Notes under the pieces: generated by a model
Told to the model about the DNA's origin: nothing
Database searches by the model: none
The model's input: the letters and a program-made list of their open reading frames with translations, nothing else
Shown: positions 43,101 to 53,599 of the stretch, piece after piece
Layout: each line of letters starts with the position of its first letter
Numbering within the stretch: position 1 is the stretch's first letter
Program-made: the position numbers and the translations under genes
Origin: Allolobophora icterica
Taxonomy: Eukaryota > Annelida > Clitellata > Crassiclitellata > Lumbricidae
DNA length: 64,000 bases
Reading direction: 5' to 3'
Assembly (NCBI GenBank): GCA_963556255.1
Contig: OY744605.1
Coordinates: forward strand, 498,352 to 562,351

Positions 43101-46100
43101 CCCCAATCCGGCATACAAAGGTCCTTGGGTCCAGCCACAGATTAGAAGTTGTGAATATGCACTACAAGATCTGCTAAAGAGATATGTGGACGTATTTGCA
43201 TTGGGTGTTGACCAGTGGCAGGTATGCAACATAGTAATTCTGAAAGATGCATCTTCTGTTTATATTTTAAATATCTGAAAATGAATTATCCAAAGCATGT
43301 AGAATTGTAGATGGTGAAGTGATTCTCGTGACAGTAGCAGATAGCTAAGTTGTTATCTTTCAAGTCTGATCTCCGAGTTTGTGTTAACTAGATACTCCTT
43401 GAAAAGCCATGTTACCTCAAAAGTAAATGCTGTCTAGTTATTTGCTTTTATATGTGCTTCAAGAACTTGTGGAGACTAATCTTGATAAGTGCATTGATTG
43501 ACTTAGTGGTTAAGAAATGTAAAACAATTGAAGGAATTTAGAAGTGTCTTGTATTGTCTAATTAGAAGCTCTCGGTTGGACTGGAAATTTTCAACTTTGG
43601 AAAAGATTGTCTTGTCCAAGAAACTTTTTGACAAGTCTGAATGATCTTTGTAGGAGGAGTCTGGGACTGTATTAGACAACTTCCTTGTCACCCATAATGA
43701 CAAGCTTGCAGAAGACACGGCAAAGGAAATTTTGGATGGCATCAGGGAAGGAGAAGGGAAGAAGCGAGATGAGAAAGAAGAAGAAAGGAAGAAACGAGAG
43801 GAGGAAGAAGAAAGGAAGAAACGAGAGGAGGAACAAGAAGAAAGGAAGAAGCGAGAGGAGGAAGAAGAAAGGAAGAAACGAGAGGAGGAACAAGAAGAAA
43901 GGAAGAAGCGAGAGGAGGAAGAAGAAAGGAAGAAACGAGAGGAGGAACTAGAAGAGTGGAAGAAGCCAGAGGAGGAACAAGAAAGGAAGAAACGAGAGGA
44001 GGAACTAGAAGAGTGGAAGAAGCCAGAGGAAGAAGAAGAAAGGAAGAAACGAGAGGAGGAACAAGAAGAATTGAAGAAGCGAGAGGAGGAACAAGAAAGG
44101 AAGAAACGAGAGGAGGAACAAGAAGAAAGGAAGAAGCGAGAGGAGGAAGAAGAAAGGAAGAAACGAGAGGAGGAACAAGAAGAAAGGAAGAAGCGAGAGG
44201 AGGAAGAAGAAAGGAAGAAACGAGAGGAGGAACAAGAAGAAAGGAAGAAGCGAGAGGAGGAACAAGAAAGGAAGAAACGAGAGGAGGAAGAAAAAGGGAC
44301 AGGAGGTGGGTTTCATTCAATTTTTACCTATCCTTTCATGGTCAGTTCTTGAACTAGGATCAAATTCTGTTTTGTTTTATTCTCAAGGGTACAGGTACAT
44401 TACATTACGAGAGTATGAGGGAGTAATCGCCTGATATGAATATGGTAATTATGATCCTCATTTGGAGGCTGTAGAAGCTTAGTTGTACACTACTTTAACT
44501 CAGTGGGTCTCGGTAAAACTTGGTGTTCCTCAGGGTTCGGTCCTTGGTCTGCTTCTCTTCATTCTCTATACGGCTGACATCCCTTCCCTATTCTCTAAAC
44601 ATGGGGCAGCTGGTCACATTTTCGCTGATGATGTCCAGGCTTTTGTCCATGGGCCTCCATCTGCTCAACTCCTAACTGGTTTCATCGAGGCTCTTTCCCA
44701 AGATCTTCATTGCTTGATGTCTTCAAACCACCTTTCTTTAAACTCTTCCAAAACCGAATTCATCTGGTTTGGCACCCTTCAGCAACTCCAAAAGCTTGAT
44801 GTTGTGCTCCTGTCTGAAAGGTTTCCTCACTTCACTTTCTTGTCCAGTGTTCGTGACTTAGGTGTCACTCTGCATAGCTCGCTTACTTTTGCTGAGCACA
44901 TTTCCAATCTCACCCGCTCCTCTTACTTCCACTTAAGGCGTCTCCGAGCTATTCGGCGGTCTGTCTCAGCCTCGACCTTCACCTCAATTGTTCATGCATT
45001 TGCGTGCTCTTGAATTGACTACTGTAATTCTCTCCTTATTGGCCTTCCAAATATCCGTCTTTCTCCTCTCCAGTCCGTACTCAATGCTGCTGCTAGACTC
45101 ATTGCCCGACTCCTTCGGTTCTCTCATATCTCCACCTTCGTGGTTGAACAACTCCATTGGCTCCCTCTCTCTGCCCGTATACAATTCAAAGTGCTTATTC
45201 TTGTGCTTAAGTCTCAACTGGGTCTTGCTCCACAGCACTTGCGTGATCTACTTCTACGGCCTCATTCTGCTGCTTCGCTGCGTCCTCCGATCTTCTGATC
45301 GTCTTGACCTCTTAGTTCCTCGTGTCAGGACTACTGTGACTCAATCCAGGTCTGCCTGCATAGGTCCCTCCCTTTGGAACCGACTTCCTCCTGTCCGCAC
45401 CACCATTCTCTGGTAGCGTTGCTTCTTCCTTTTCACACCTTAAATTTTGCTTTTTCTCTTGGGTTCTCGCGCACTGGGAGCGCCTCTGAATGGTCTACGC
45501 CGCGAGAGGCGAGTTATAAATGCCCATATATACTTTACGGTAGTGCAAGCTTAGGTAATTGTGTGATGTCATGATCTAACCCAGCAGCTTCTATAGGAAA
45601 AGGTTAAATGAAAAGTAATTCCAACAAAGGAACTTATTCAGTTTCAGTGGGCAGTTTGATGCAGCTAGGGCGATACACATCCCAGGACATACAAGCTTTT
45701 GAATTGAAGCCAAACCAGAGGTGTTGAAATTACTGTGTTTGTTGATCAGGAAAGACAGAGACGAAAGAACCACTGACGTCGTTCTTTTTATTCGTCATTG
45801 AAACTTGCATCGAACATGCTGCTGCTGGAGGTGAAGTCGAGGATGTGCTTCTCATCAGTGAACAACTCTGGGAAAATGTCAGCTCTGCAAAGAAGGGCAG
45901 TTACGATAGCCGTGTTGCCAGTATCAACCTGAAGATGATGAGGATGGAAAAGCTTGCTAAGAAAAGCAAAGGATCAGAAGCAGTGAAGGAAAAATCCTCC
46001 TTGTCCGGAGATAAGCAGAGAGGTACAAATAAAAGATGCTTTAATTTACAAGTACTTAAAATGCTACTTTTACCTTTTTATTCCCGATTAATTTAGATCA

Positions 46101-46691
46101 GTGAAAAAATATTTGTCGGCATTTTAAACCAGTCTCAAGCATATAGAATGATTTTTAAATTTAAAACTACACATTGGACATACGAACTTGTCATTCAAAT
46201 CACACGCACTCACATACGTACTGAGTCATCATTAACAAGTGTTAAAAGTAAGAAAACAGTTGTCCTTTGTAATGCAGACATGGCAGTTGCACTAGATGCA
46301 TTTCATTGGCTTTCATTGGCTTTCAAACACCTGGATATCTGATTGCTTTTCATGATCTTGTGATGGACTACCTGCACCTCAGATTCGCATTTCTCTGCGA
46401 CTTTGCACACGTTAACAATGTTTTCATAATAATAATAAAGTAACATGCACGTGCATTTCTGTGTTTTGATGATTAGGCCGTAAGAGGAAGGCAGATGTGC
46501 TATCAGACTTCCATCTGTTCTGCATTGACAAATGCATTGAACATAGCCGCGATGGTGGAGAAGTTGATGATGCTCTGCTGTTCATGGGCAAACTTTGGGA
46601 AGAATTGAGCCCGGAAAAGAGAACTTCGTGTGGTGACCGTGCTGCTGCCATCGGTGCCAAGAAGATGCGGCTTCAGAAACTCACAGCTTGA
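40153..46691 (+). CDS. Chimeric calreticulin with two C-terminal HMG-box-like domains (687 aa)
   Basis: Exons: 40153-40345, 41546-41808, 42111-42434, 43078-43221, 43654-44305, 45750-46022, 46477-46691. Every junction is GT-AG and in phase. Residues 1-64 are a charged, probably coiled segment (MAEHIDQLRDGMDDLWKSL) with no signal peptide. Residues 65-190 match the calreticulin lectin domain from its third exon on (LVVHFTYNH, GGFFKLENG, HLYTLIVCPDSTYEV). The P-domain carries three KPE(D/G)WDD-type repeats, then EWEPPMIDNPEYKGKWKP. After SGTVLDNFLVTH comes a ~180-residue KKREEEE tract. Residues ~533-600 (FFLFVIETCIEH, LWENVSSAKKGSYDSR) and ~620-686 (FHLFCIDKCIEH, LWEELSPEKR) look like HMG boxes. 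There is no KDEL; the protein ends KLTA. The canonical lectin disulfide is apparently lost. A cytosolic or nuclear location is inferred. Confidence 0.85.
42780..42965 (-). repeat. tRNA-derived SINE
   Basis: The minus strand contains gggatagagtagtggtaaca and cggttcaactcccgt, A- and B-box-like, with the caaaccgcaaacgca motif of the 9003-9242 family. It is in an intron of the chimeric calreticulin gene. No proper tRNA cloverleaf can be drawn. Confidence 0.7.
43760..44295 (+). repeat. Coding tandem repeat (aggaagaaacgagaggagga)n
   Basis: Units of ~27-30 and ~57 bp inside exon 5 of the chimeric calreticulin encode ERKKREEEQEERKKREEEE-type repeats. All units keep the frame, and variant units (EEWKKPEEE) recur in the middle. 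Antisense frames are artefacts. Confidence 0.92.
44470..45500 (+). pseudogene. LINE reverse transcriptase fragment in an intron
   Basis: Plus-strand [52 protein letters not shown] and WLPLSARIQFKVLILVL, ending near SACIGPSLWNRLPP. CR1/L2-like RT with frame breaks near 45013 and 45298. It lies in the 1.4-kb intron of the chimeric calreticulin gene between exons 5 and 6. A related copy is at 49000-49920. Confidence 0.88.
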
Positions 46692-46884
46692 GAAACTTGC
46701 TGCAAACAACAGCTATGCAGCTGTTATTTTTTAGAGCTCTGATACATTGCTCTTTTAGATGGAGAAACTGTTAAAAGTTAGAACATTCTCCAGCTGTTAA
46801 GAATGTTTGTTTAGCTGGGTTTTGAATCAGAGAAAGCATCTTATTGATGAGCGTTTGCATATTCATATGTATAAGTATGTATAT

Positions 46885-47025
46885 ACGTTTCGGGTAATTT
46901 ATATAGCTCCTTTTGAGAACCTGGCAAACTAAAAATCTTCACCAAATTTCTTCTGTGGCAGGGATTTGAACTCCCAACCTCTCCGTTCACAGTCCAGCGC
47001 ACTAGCCACTAGACCATTAAACAAA
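46885..47025 (-). repeat. tRNA-derived SINE
   Basis: The minus strand has tggtctagtggctagtgcgc (A-box) and gggagttcaaatccctgcc (B-box), then a gagctatataaattacc-type end. It lies ~190 bp downstream of the chimeric calreticulin stop. Confidence 0.75.
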
Positions 47026-47589
47026 GACAGTCACTTTAAAGGTAATCACATTTTGGAGGGGTTTGAACAGGGCTATATAAGTTGGCAGTTATGAGTTAAT
47101 GCAAGTTTACGATTTAAATAAATAAATCTTTACAAAGAACAGACACAAGCTTAGCAAAAAACATGATATCAATTAAAAATCTTAATGCAAAAAGTTGATA
47201 AAATTTTTCAGTATTAATTGAAGAGTACAAAAATTTGGACAATATGTCATTATGGAAAAGAAATTGTCAGCGCTTTGATCTAGAATCAATAGAAAACTTG
47301 AAACGTTAAAAAACGTGCAAGTGACATGATACAGAAATTCACAATGGCCATAAAAGAGACTTGAGCTGACCTTAATGAAACAGCAAATGCAATTCCAGCC
47401 AAATTCTATTAAGGCAGCTTCACTTACATCTAAATGCGGACACAAAGTGCCTTCTATTTTTTGGTCTCGGCATACAGACATTCTTTCAACGTATCACCAG
47501 AACACAGCAATACTGTTACTCAGACACAAGAGACTCGGTGAATTGCAGCCGAGTTGATTTGACATGGCAAGCAGAACATAAATATTTTA

Positions 47590-48070
47590 CAATTTACAGT
47601 CTAACGCAAGCAATCTTGGAGCACCATTTTGACAGAACCTCAAAAAATAGCAGTTTTCGAAGCAAAACCTCTCGAACAGCATCAAAAGCAGCAGTACTAC
47701 TAAACAATGTTGTGTTCTTGAGTTGAATCCAAATCCTCGAGTCGGCTGATGCAAGGCGAGTTGTCCACGTTGAGCCGGTTCCACTTGAAATCAAAACTCG
47801 CACGAAACTGGCGATCACAAAATCGGATAAAACGTCAGGGTAGCTCGATCCTTCAGATGCACTGATACCAAATCAGACTTGAGGCTGGCTGTCGCTCTAC
47901 TGAATTCAGGTCTTTGTTGCATCAACAGAAAAATAAATTATGGATTCTATTTTGGTGGTGTCGCGTGACGGTGACATGTCGGACAATGTGGAATGAAGGC
48001 TGCGACATGTGTCATGTCACATGACGTGCTGTGTTCCGGAATCTCGACGCAGTGTTGCAGCTCGATCTGA
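47590..48070 (-). other. Weak, unassigned coding candidate
   Basis: Minus-strand 47950-48067 follows a good acceptor (cttttttcag) and reads IELQHCVEIPEHSTSC then FIPHCPTCHRHA. Minus-strand 47594-47818 is open and reads FVIASFVRVLISSGTG and FDAVREVLLRKLLFFEVL; a second frame there (FDFKWNRLNVDNSPCI) also looks codon-like. I cannot connect the pieces or recognise a family. Confidence 0.2.
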
Positions 48071-48994
48071 AAAAAGATACAGTCACAACATATTAAACAT
48101 AATGAAATACAACCACAGCATTCAAACCTTTGCAAATAGGCTAAATAGCTAGCTGAAATCTGTATCAGGGAATTAATAATCAGCTCTGAAATCCATTGTG
48201 TATCGTGGGTCTCTGAGTGTGTGTGTGTGTGTAGGTAGGTGTGTGTGTAGTTCACTCGAATCTAACTTAATGACTTCTATAGCACCATCATCTTAACGCA
48301 CAAGGCACAATCGACGGTCAGAAATTGTAAGCTGGTGGAGAAGCTCCATCAAAATCCACTTGGTCAGGGAAACCAGAAGACAGGCGACTAGGGAAGTTGA
48401 AAGAGATGAGTCTTAAGGTTAGACCAGCACCTCTATACTCAGACATGTCAAAATGCCCACTATTCCTTAAACTCAAACTGTACTTGAACTGGTAAGTAAA
48501 ATTTCAGGTAATTCGATTCAATCTCTTCTATTTGAAAAATGTTTCATTCAGGTGCACATCTACGAGTGCTGCAAATGTTCACATTTTAATTCATGAACAT
48601 TCATTCATTCTGGAAATTTATATAGCACCTCTTCAAGAGACCTACGCAGAGGCACTATATAAATTTCCATACATGTTAATTTTTTAATGTTTATTTATAG
48701 TGGAGTCCAAGGCCTAAAATTGTATGTTTTCTGACACAAAGTGTGCTGCTGACATCAGTTGTTGAATGTATAGTTCAAGTACAGTTTGAGAGTATGAAGA
48801 AAAGTGTGCAGTTTACATTTCTGACTATTTTACGCACTGGCTGAGTTCATTATTCAATGAACATATTTCTGCGTGATTGCGTGACTTCAACTGTGCTCTT
48901 AGGCCTGTAATATACAACTCACAGGCATTTTAATGACTTCGTCTGAGGCATTCCACAGGTGATGTGGTGCCAAACAAGGCATTGTATTGTATTG

Positions 48995-49920
48995 TATTCA
49001 GACATTTATAAAGCGCTTCTAGTGGGAGGGCCATTCAGAAGCGCTCCCAGTGCGAGAGACCCTGAGAGAAAAAGCAAGTTTTAAGAAAGGTAAAAGGTAA
49101 AAGAGAATAGAAGAATGAACGAACAGAGTATATAGAACGAATATTCCAAAGAGCAGGGCCAATGGAAGCAAAAGACCTAGATTGAACCAGTGAAGTCCTG
49201 ACATGGGGAACGAGGAGGTCCAAACGGTCAGAGTAACGAAGAGGACGAAGAGAAGCAGCAGAGTGAGGGCGATGAATTAAGTCACATAAATATTTTGGAG
49301 CAAAACCAAGTTGAGCCTTAGAGATAAGGATGAGGACCTTGAATTGGATGCGAGCAGAAAGTGGGAGCCATTGGAGTTCCTCTGCCATAAAAGTGGTGAT
49401 ATGAGAGAATCGAGAAAGACGGGAATTTAGTCTAGCAGCAGCATTGAGAACGGACCGAAGAGGAACAAGACGGACCTTGGGAAGACCAATTTGGAGGGAA
49501 TTACAGTAGTTAAGTCCAGGGCTGTAGTGGTAAAATTAGAGGTGAGTACACGCTACCGGTTAGTTTTCCGAAACAAATTAGAGGTGAGTATACGCTACAG
49601 TATTTTGTGAGTACACGCTACAGTATTTTAATATAAATAAATAAAAATATTTTGTGAGGCGAGTATACGGTCTCTAGAGGTGAGCATACGCTGTATACCC
49701 GCGTATACCCTCGACTACAGCCCTGGTTAAGTCTAGAGCAGACAAATGCATCCATGGACAATCGAAATGAAAATGAGACAGAGCGACGGGTAGCCTAAGG
49801 CACCTTAGGTGAAAGTAGGAAGTGCAGGTGAGTTTGGAAATATGTTCAGTAAAGGTGAGAGAATTGTCAAAGATCACTCCTAGATCACGAACGCTAGACG
49901 AGAAAGAGAACAGTGGAAAC
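48995..49920 (-). pseudogene. LINE ORF2 3' fragment inside the PARS2 pseudogene
   Basis: Minus strand, in order: RFPLFSFSSSVRDLGVIF, SLTFTEHISKLTCTSYFHL, then after the MITE EELQWLPLSARIQFKVLIL, AQLGFAPKYLCDLIHRP and SFASIGPALWN. Same family as 44470-45500. The 3' end near 48990 has a short (ttgta)n run. Confidence 0.85.
49517..49725. mobile_element. hAT-type MITE, 209 bp
   Basis: Ends cagggctgtagt and actacagccctg, flanked by exact 8-bp repeats gttaagtc (49509-49516 and 49726-49733). Contains repeats of gtgagtacacgctac. It interrupts the LINE fragment. Confidence 0.88.
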
Positions 49921-50231
49921 CTTTGAGAGAAAGTTTCTGATTCACCCACCAATGTTTTTACTGAGCAATGAACTTCGCTTCAGCGCTTCCGCGTCTGTAT
50001 CGCTGAATTTCACTTTGTCAGTGATCTTTGACAGATGCTTAAATCGCGAACTATGTCATCCAAATGACGCCCACGAACTAATCAAAACATTTGACTGTCG
50101 AAGAATGTTTACAAAACATACACGCACGTGCCACTTTGGGACCCACTTGGTACGCGTTCTTTGCGCTGGGAGGCAGTGTGTTGTATTTACCACAGATTAC
50201 ATATTTAAACACTGAATCCACTCTTAGAGAT

Positions 50232-50370
50232 TGTTAAAAAATAATATTCGTGTTTAGTGACAATCTCACTGACAAACCGCACTAAGTTACATTGAAACAT
50301 GATGGTACAATTATCAAGATCTTAATTAACTAACATACGTCTTGGCAGCCTGTAAGGCGCCCGCTCATTT
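50232..50370 (-). repeat. SINE fragment
   Basis: Shares actgacaaaccgca, cattgaaacatgatgg and cttggcagcctg with 9003-9242. It lacks a clear tRNA-like end. Confidence 0.5.
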
Positions 50371-50659
50371 TACTGCTGTCTATATATATTCGTTTATTGA
50401 GAAATAAACAATCTGACAATAACGCAGAAAGCTACGACATGAGTGAATAATGGATAATTAAAGTTCATTAGAAAATTTTAGAATAAACTAGTAGGCCCTA
50501 AATATTTTTATATAATGTTCTGGGAATAAATTGAGAGTTGTCCTTGGGTGGGAGAGTATGGTTGTGTGCTCTAGGTCTTAACTGCATGGTGTGAGGAGAG
50601 GGGTCGGAGTGGAGGTAGGAGTTGGTGAAGTACATGCTTAGGGTTGTGTATCACGGTAG

Positions 50660-51085
50660 GCTATAAATAATTACACAGTACGTCGACTCGCATTGCTAAC
50701 TGTTGACCAGTTTTTGGGGTGACGCCATTTTGAATACGAGCTTTTTAATTATAGATTTAAGCTGAAATTAACGTTAAAAATAATATTGTTAATTCTAATG
50801 AAATCCTCGATGCTGTTGTAACGTTTAAAAATATTTAATGTGATGGATTCCGGTGTATCGGCGTGTAGTCCTCAATGTTGTTGTAACGTTTAAAAATATT
50901 TGATGTGATTGGTTCCGGTGTACCGGCGTGTAGTCCTCAATGTTGTTGTAACGTTTAAAAATATTTGATGTGATGGGTTCCGGTGTATCGACGTGTAAGA
51001 GCTCGTATTCAGAATGGCGGTCGGTCACACATTCTGACTGTTGCATCGGCTGGGAGTCGACGTACTGTATAATTATTTATATTGT
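50660..51085. mobile_element. Inverted-repeat element with internal tandem repeats
   Basis: aataattacacagtacgtcg followed by act on the left is matched inverted on the right (agtcgacgtactgtataatt). Inner arms (gaatacgagct) also pair. Three ~76-bp repeats (gtaacgtttaaaaatatttg, gttccggtgta, gtgtagtcctc) fill 50815-51000. Confidence 0.65.
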
Positions 51086-51179
51086 GGTAGTATGGAGAAA
51101 AGGAGTTTCACATTCGCTATATTGGCAAGTTCAGAGACTGTAGGAAAGGATTGTTCTAGATAACATAGTCGTTTGGCTC

Positions 51180-51300
51180 TTTTTAAGTCTCTATAGGGAG
51201 TGGAAGGCTGAGTGGACCTAGAGGGGGCTCACGGGTATCGAACCTCGACTTTTCAAGTTCTAATGCTCTTCATTACCATTCATCTATCCCTCTGCGAAAT
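51180..51300 (-). repeat. SINE fragment, tRNA-like end
   Basis: gggtatcgaacctcgactt and taccattcatctatccctct match the tRNA-like end of 9003-9242. Confidence 0.5.
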
Positions 51301-52334
51301 CAAAATGTAAATTCAAAATGAGCAGATTAGCTTCGATCTGTTAGCTTTGTAGTTTTCTCCAGGAATAAAATTTCGATCATCCTTCTTCAGGAAGTAAGAA
51401 TCCATGGGGTCGTGGGCGAAGTTCGTGGCGGCTTTTAAAAATATATTTTTCTATTGCTAAATACTAAAATAAAAGTATAGGATTTTTGCGTGAATTCTAT
51501 CAGTTTAACGAATAATAAGTTTTCAAAGAACTGCTCCTTACCAGAAATATAAGCGCTATAAAAATATCTCAAGCACTTTGAAGACACAACGTTGTTGCTA
51601 CTGGCCCCCGTTATATATAATAGGTCGTTGCTACTGGCAACGCGCGTAAATTAATGGCGGTTTGAGGTATTTGTAAGACAAAAAGTGCGCTAACCGCTAA
51701 GGCCTCAATTTGTGAATGGTTTCACTGTTTGCCTAGTTACGGTTGGTTGATTTCGTTGTTTGATTCCGTGCCCAAAGTGATAGATACTGCTCTGGTTCCT
51801 ACCGTCACGACAAGTCTAACACATGCATTAGTCAGATTCAGAATGTCCATGCGGTGATTATCGTAGGCCATGCCCTTCGCGAGATTGTATCTCTTACATT
51901 GTGATTTGAGACGAACATTTTATTTATTATTATGACGGTGGGAGAATTTTTAGTGCCTTTAGGGGAAAACGGAGGGTTAAGGGAATTTTTTTCCCACGCA
52001 ACATTTTACCGTTTGAAAGGTGAAAACTAAAATAGTCCGTGATAAAGTAACCGCCGTAGTATAGAAAATAGGGCCAATCAGTGAGAGTCGTCTTATTGGT
52101 GGTTTCAGGGTGGTATATGTCAGGAATCAATGGATGCATGCATGTACTTATCATATTATGCATGCATACATAGATGAATATATGTGCGCATGTAAAAACA
52201 CATAGATAGGCCTACATACATAATATGCAATGTCTAATCTCGCCCAGCCTCACTCATTGTATTGAAATCACTTTGCCAAGAATTTATTGACCTGCATTTT
52301 GTTCCATGCCATCTTAAGTGATCCACTGCCAGAC

Positions 52335-52866
52335 AGTAATGGGCACTAAACTATTTTTTTAGTTAAACTAAAACTATTTTCCAACTAAAAAAAGTAGTTT
52401 AACTAAAGTTGGCAACTGATTTTGTGAAATTAGTTAACTAAACTAAAAAAGTAGTTAAACTTTTTTCCAAATTTTTCCAACTTTTCACGACAAACATTTT
52501 CAGAATAACAGAGGTTTAGTGAACTGTAATAATACAGAGCGTCAATGACAATTTCACCTTCAAACTATGCAATGTGTACTGTTCTGGCATACAGTTACAT
52601 ACAGTTAGTAGTGTATGAATTTGAAAACACAGGCCATTAATGCTAAAACCATGCAGTGTTAATATATCTTTTGTTGACAGTGTTCAATGTTCATTCTTGA
52701 AAAATAGTTGCATATTGCCGATTTTTTAGTTAAACTTTTAGTTAGCAACTAAAACTTTTTTAGTTAAACTATGGTTTTAACTAAACTTTTTTTAGTTAAA
52801 CTTAACTAAAATTTTTTAGTTAAACTAAAAGTTTGCAACTTTTTAGTTAACTATTGCCCATCACTG
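52335..52866. mobile_element. hAT-type MITE, 532 bp
   Basis: Ends cagtaatgggca and tgcccatcactg, with exact 8-bp duplications ctgccaga (52327-52334 and 52867-52874). Rich in tttagttaaac repeats in both orientations, so single strands could fold extensively. No coding capacity. Confidence 0.88.
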
Positions 52867-53052
52867 CTGCCAGATGATCATCAGTTAATATTAATTAATT
52901 ATTACTATTTAAGTAATCTAAAATTTCTTCCACTATCCATAGTCTATAATGACAGTGCCAACATTTCCATAACTGTTTATTTCTGACCTGACTTGATCTG
53001 ATCTGATTCAGACTGTAACCTCGATTGTTTAGGCAATACTATCTGGTAGAAA

Positions 53053-53162
53053 CATAAATTAGTAACTTCTATAGTGCCGGTGTCTAATGCACAAGGCATC
53101 AACTAATGCCATATCAAATCCAAGCCGTAATCAGGTCAATATCTAGATCAGTCTGCTAAGAC
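53053..53162. repeat. SINE-like interspersed repeat fragment
   Basis: Copy of the unit at 3927-4040 (agtgccggtgtctaatgc, aaggcatcaactaatgcc). Confidence 0.6.
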
Positions 53163-53599
53163 TTATGAATAGATGTACACACATGTAGACATTTTGTATC
53201 TCTGTCGTATGCTAAGCGCATTGTCTCCACGTGCAGTGTGTCTTTCTGGCACAGTCTTCAATTGGAAATCTAAACTGTAGAAGCTAAAATTAGGATTATA
53301 TCCTTCTAGAAGTTCTGTTAGATAGCCATGTTCTAGTGCTTCTGGGAGATGCTTGAAAGGAGCTACATAAATGTTCAAACACATACATACACGCATACAA
53401 ACGTAGATCATTTGCAACTGTGATCAGTCTAATGTGGTTCAAAGTATTGTAATTGTAATTGTAATTGTAATTACGACAATTTATATAGCATCGTTGGTAG
53501 CAACGCTACTTCTAGGATGCTTCACATGAACGCACGCACACTATCTACAGTCAGCGCAAGAGCTAATGTTCGGAGTTTTAACTTAGCAAGTAAAGTTTC

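Larger units (their letters stand above)
48885..50220 (-). pseudogene. Partial duplicated PARS2 pseudogene, interrupted
   Basis: 48885-48988 matches PARS2 34650-34755 (intron flank plus the 3' end of exon 2); the donor GT is destroyed. 49925-50220 matches 35303-35740 (intron 1 flank, exon 1 and upstream), with a ~100-bp deletion. Order and orientation are those of the gene, and intron sequence is included, so this is a genomic duplication and not a processed copy. A LINE fragment (about 48995-49920) with a MITE inside separates the pieces. Confidence 0.8.

Noticed and set aside
43672..44320. Minus-strand Leu/Ser/Phe-rich frames and other-frame Glu/Arg frames
   Set aside because: These are shadows of the in-frame KKREEE coding repeat of the chimeric calreticulin.
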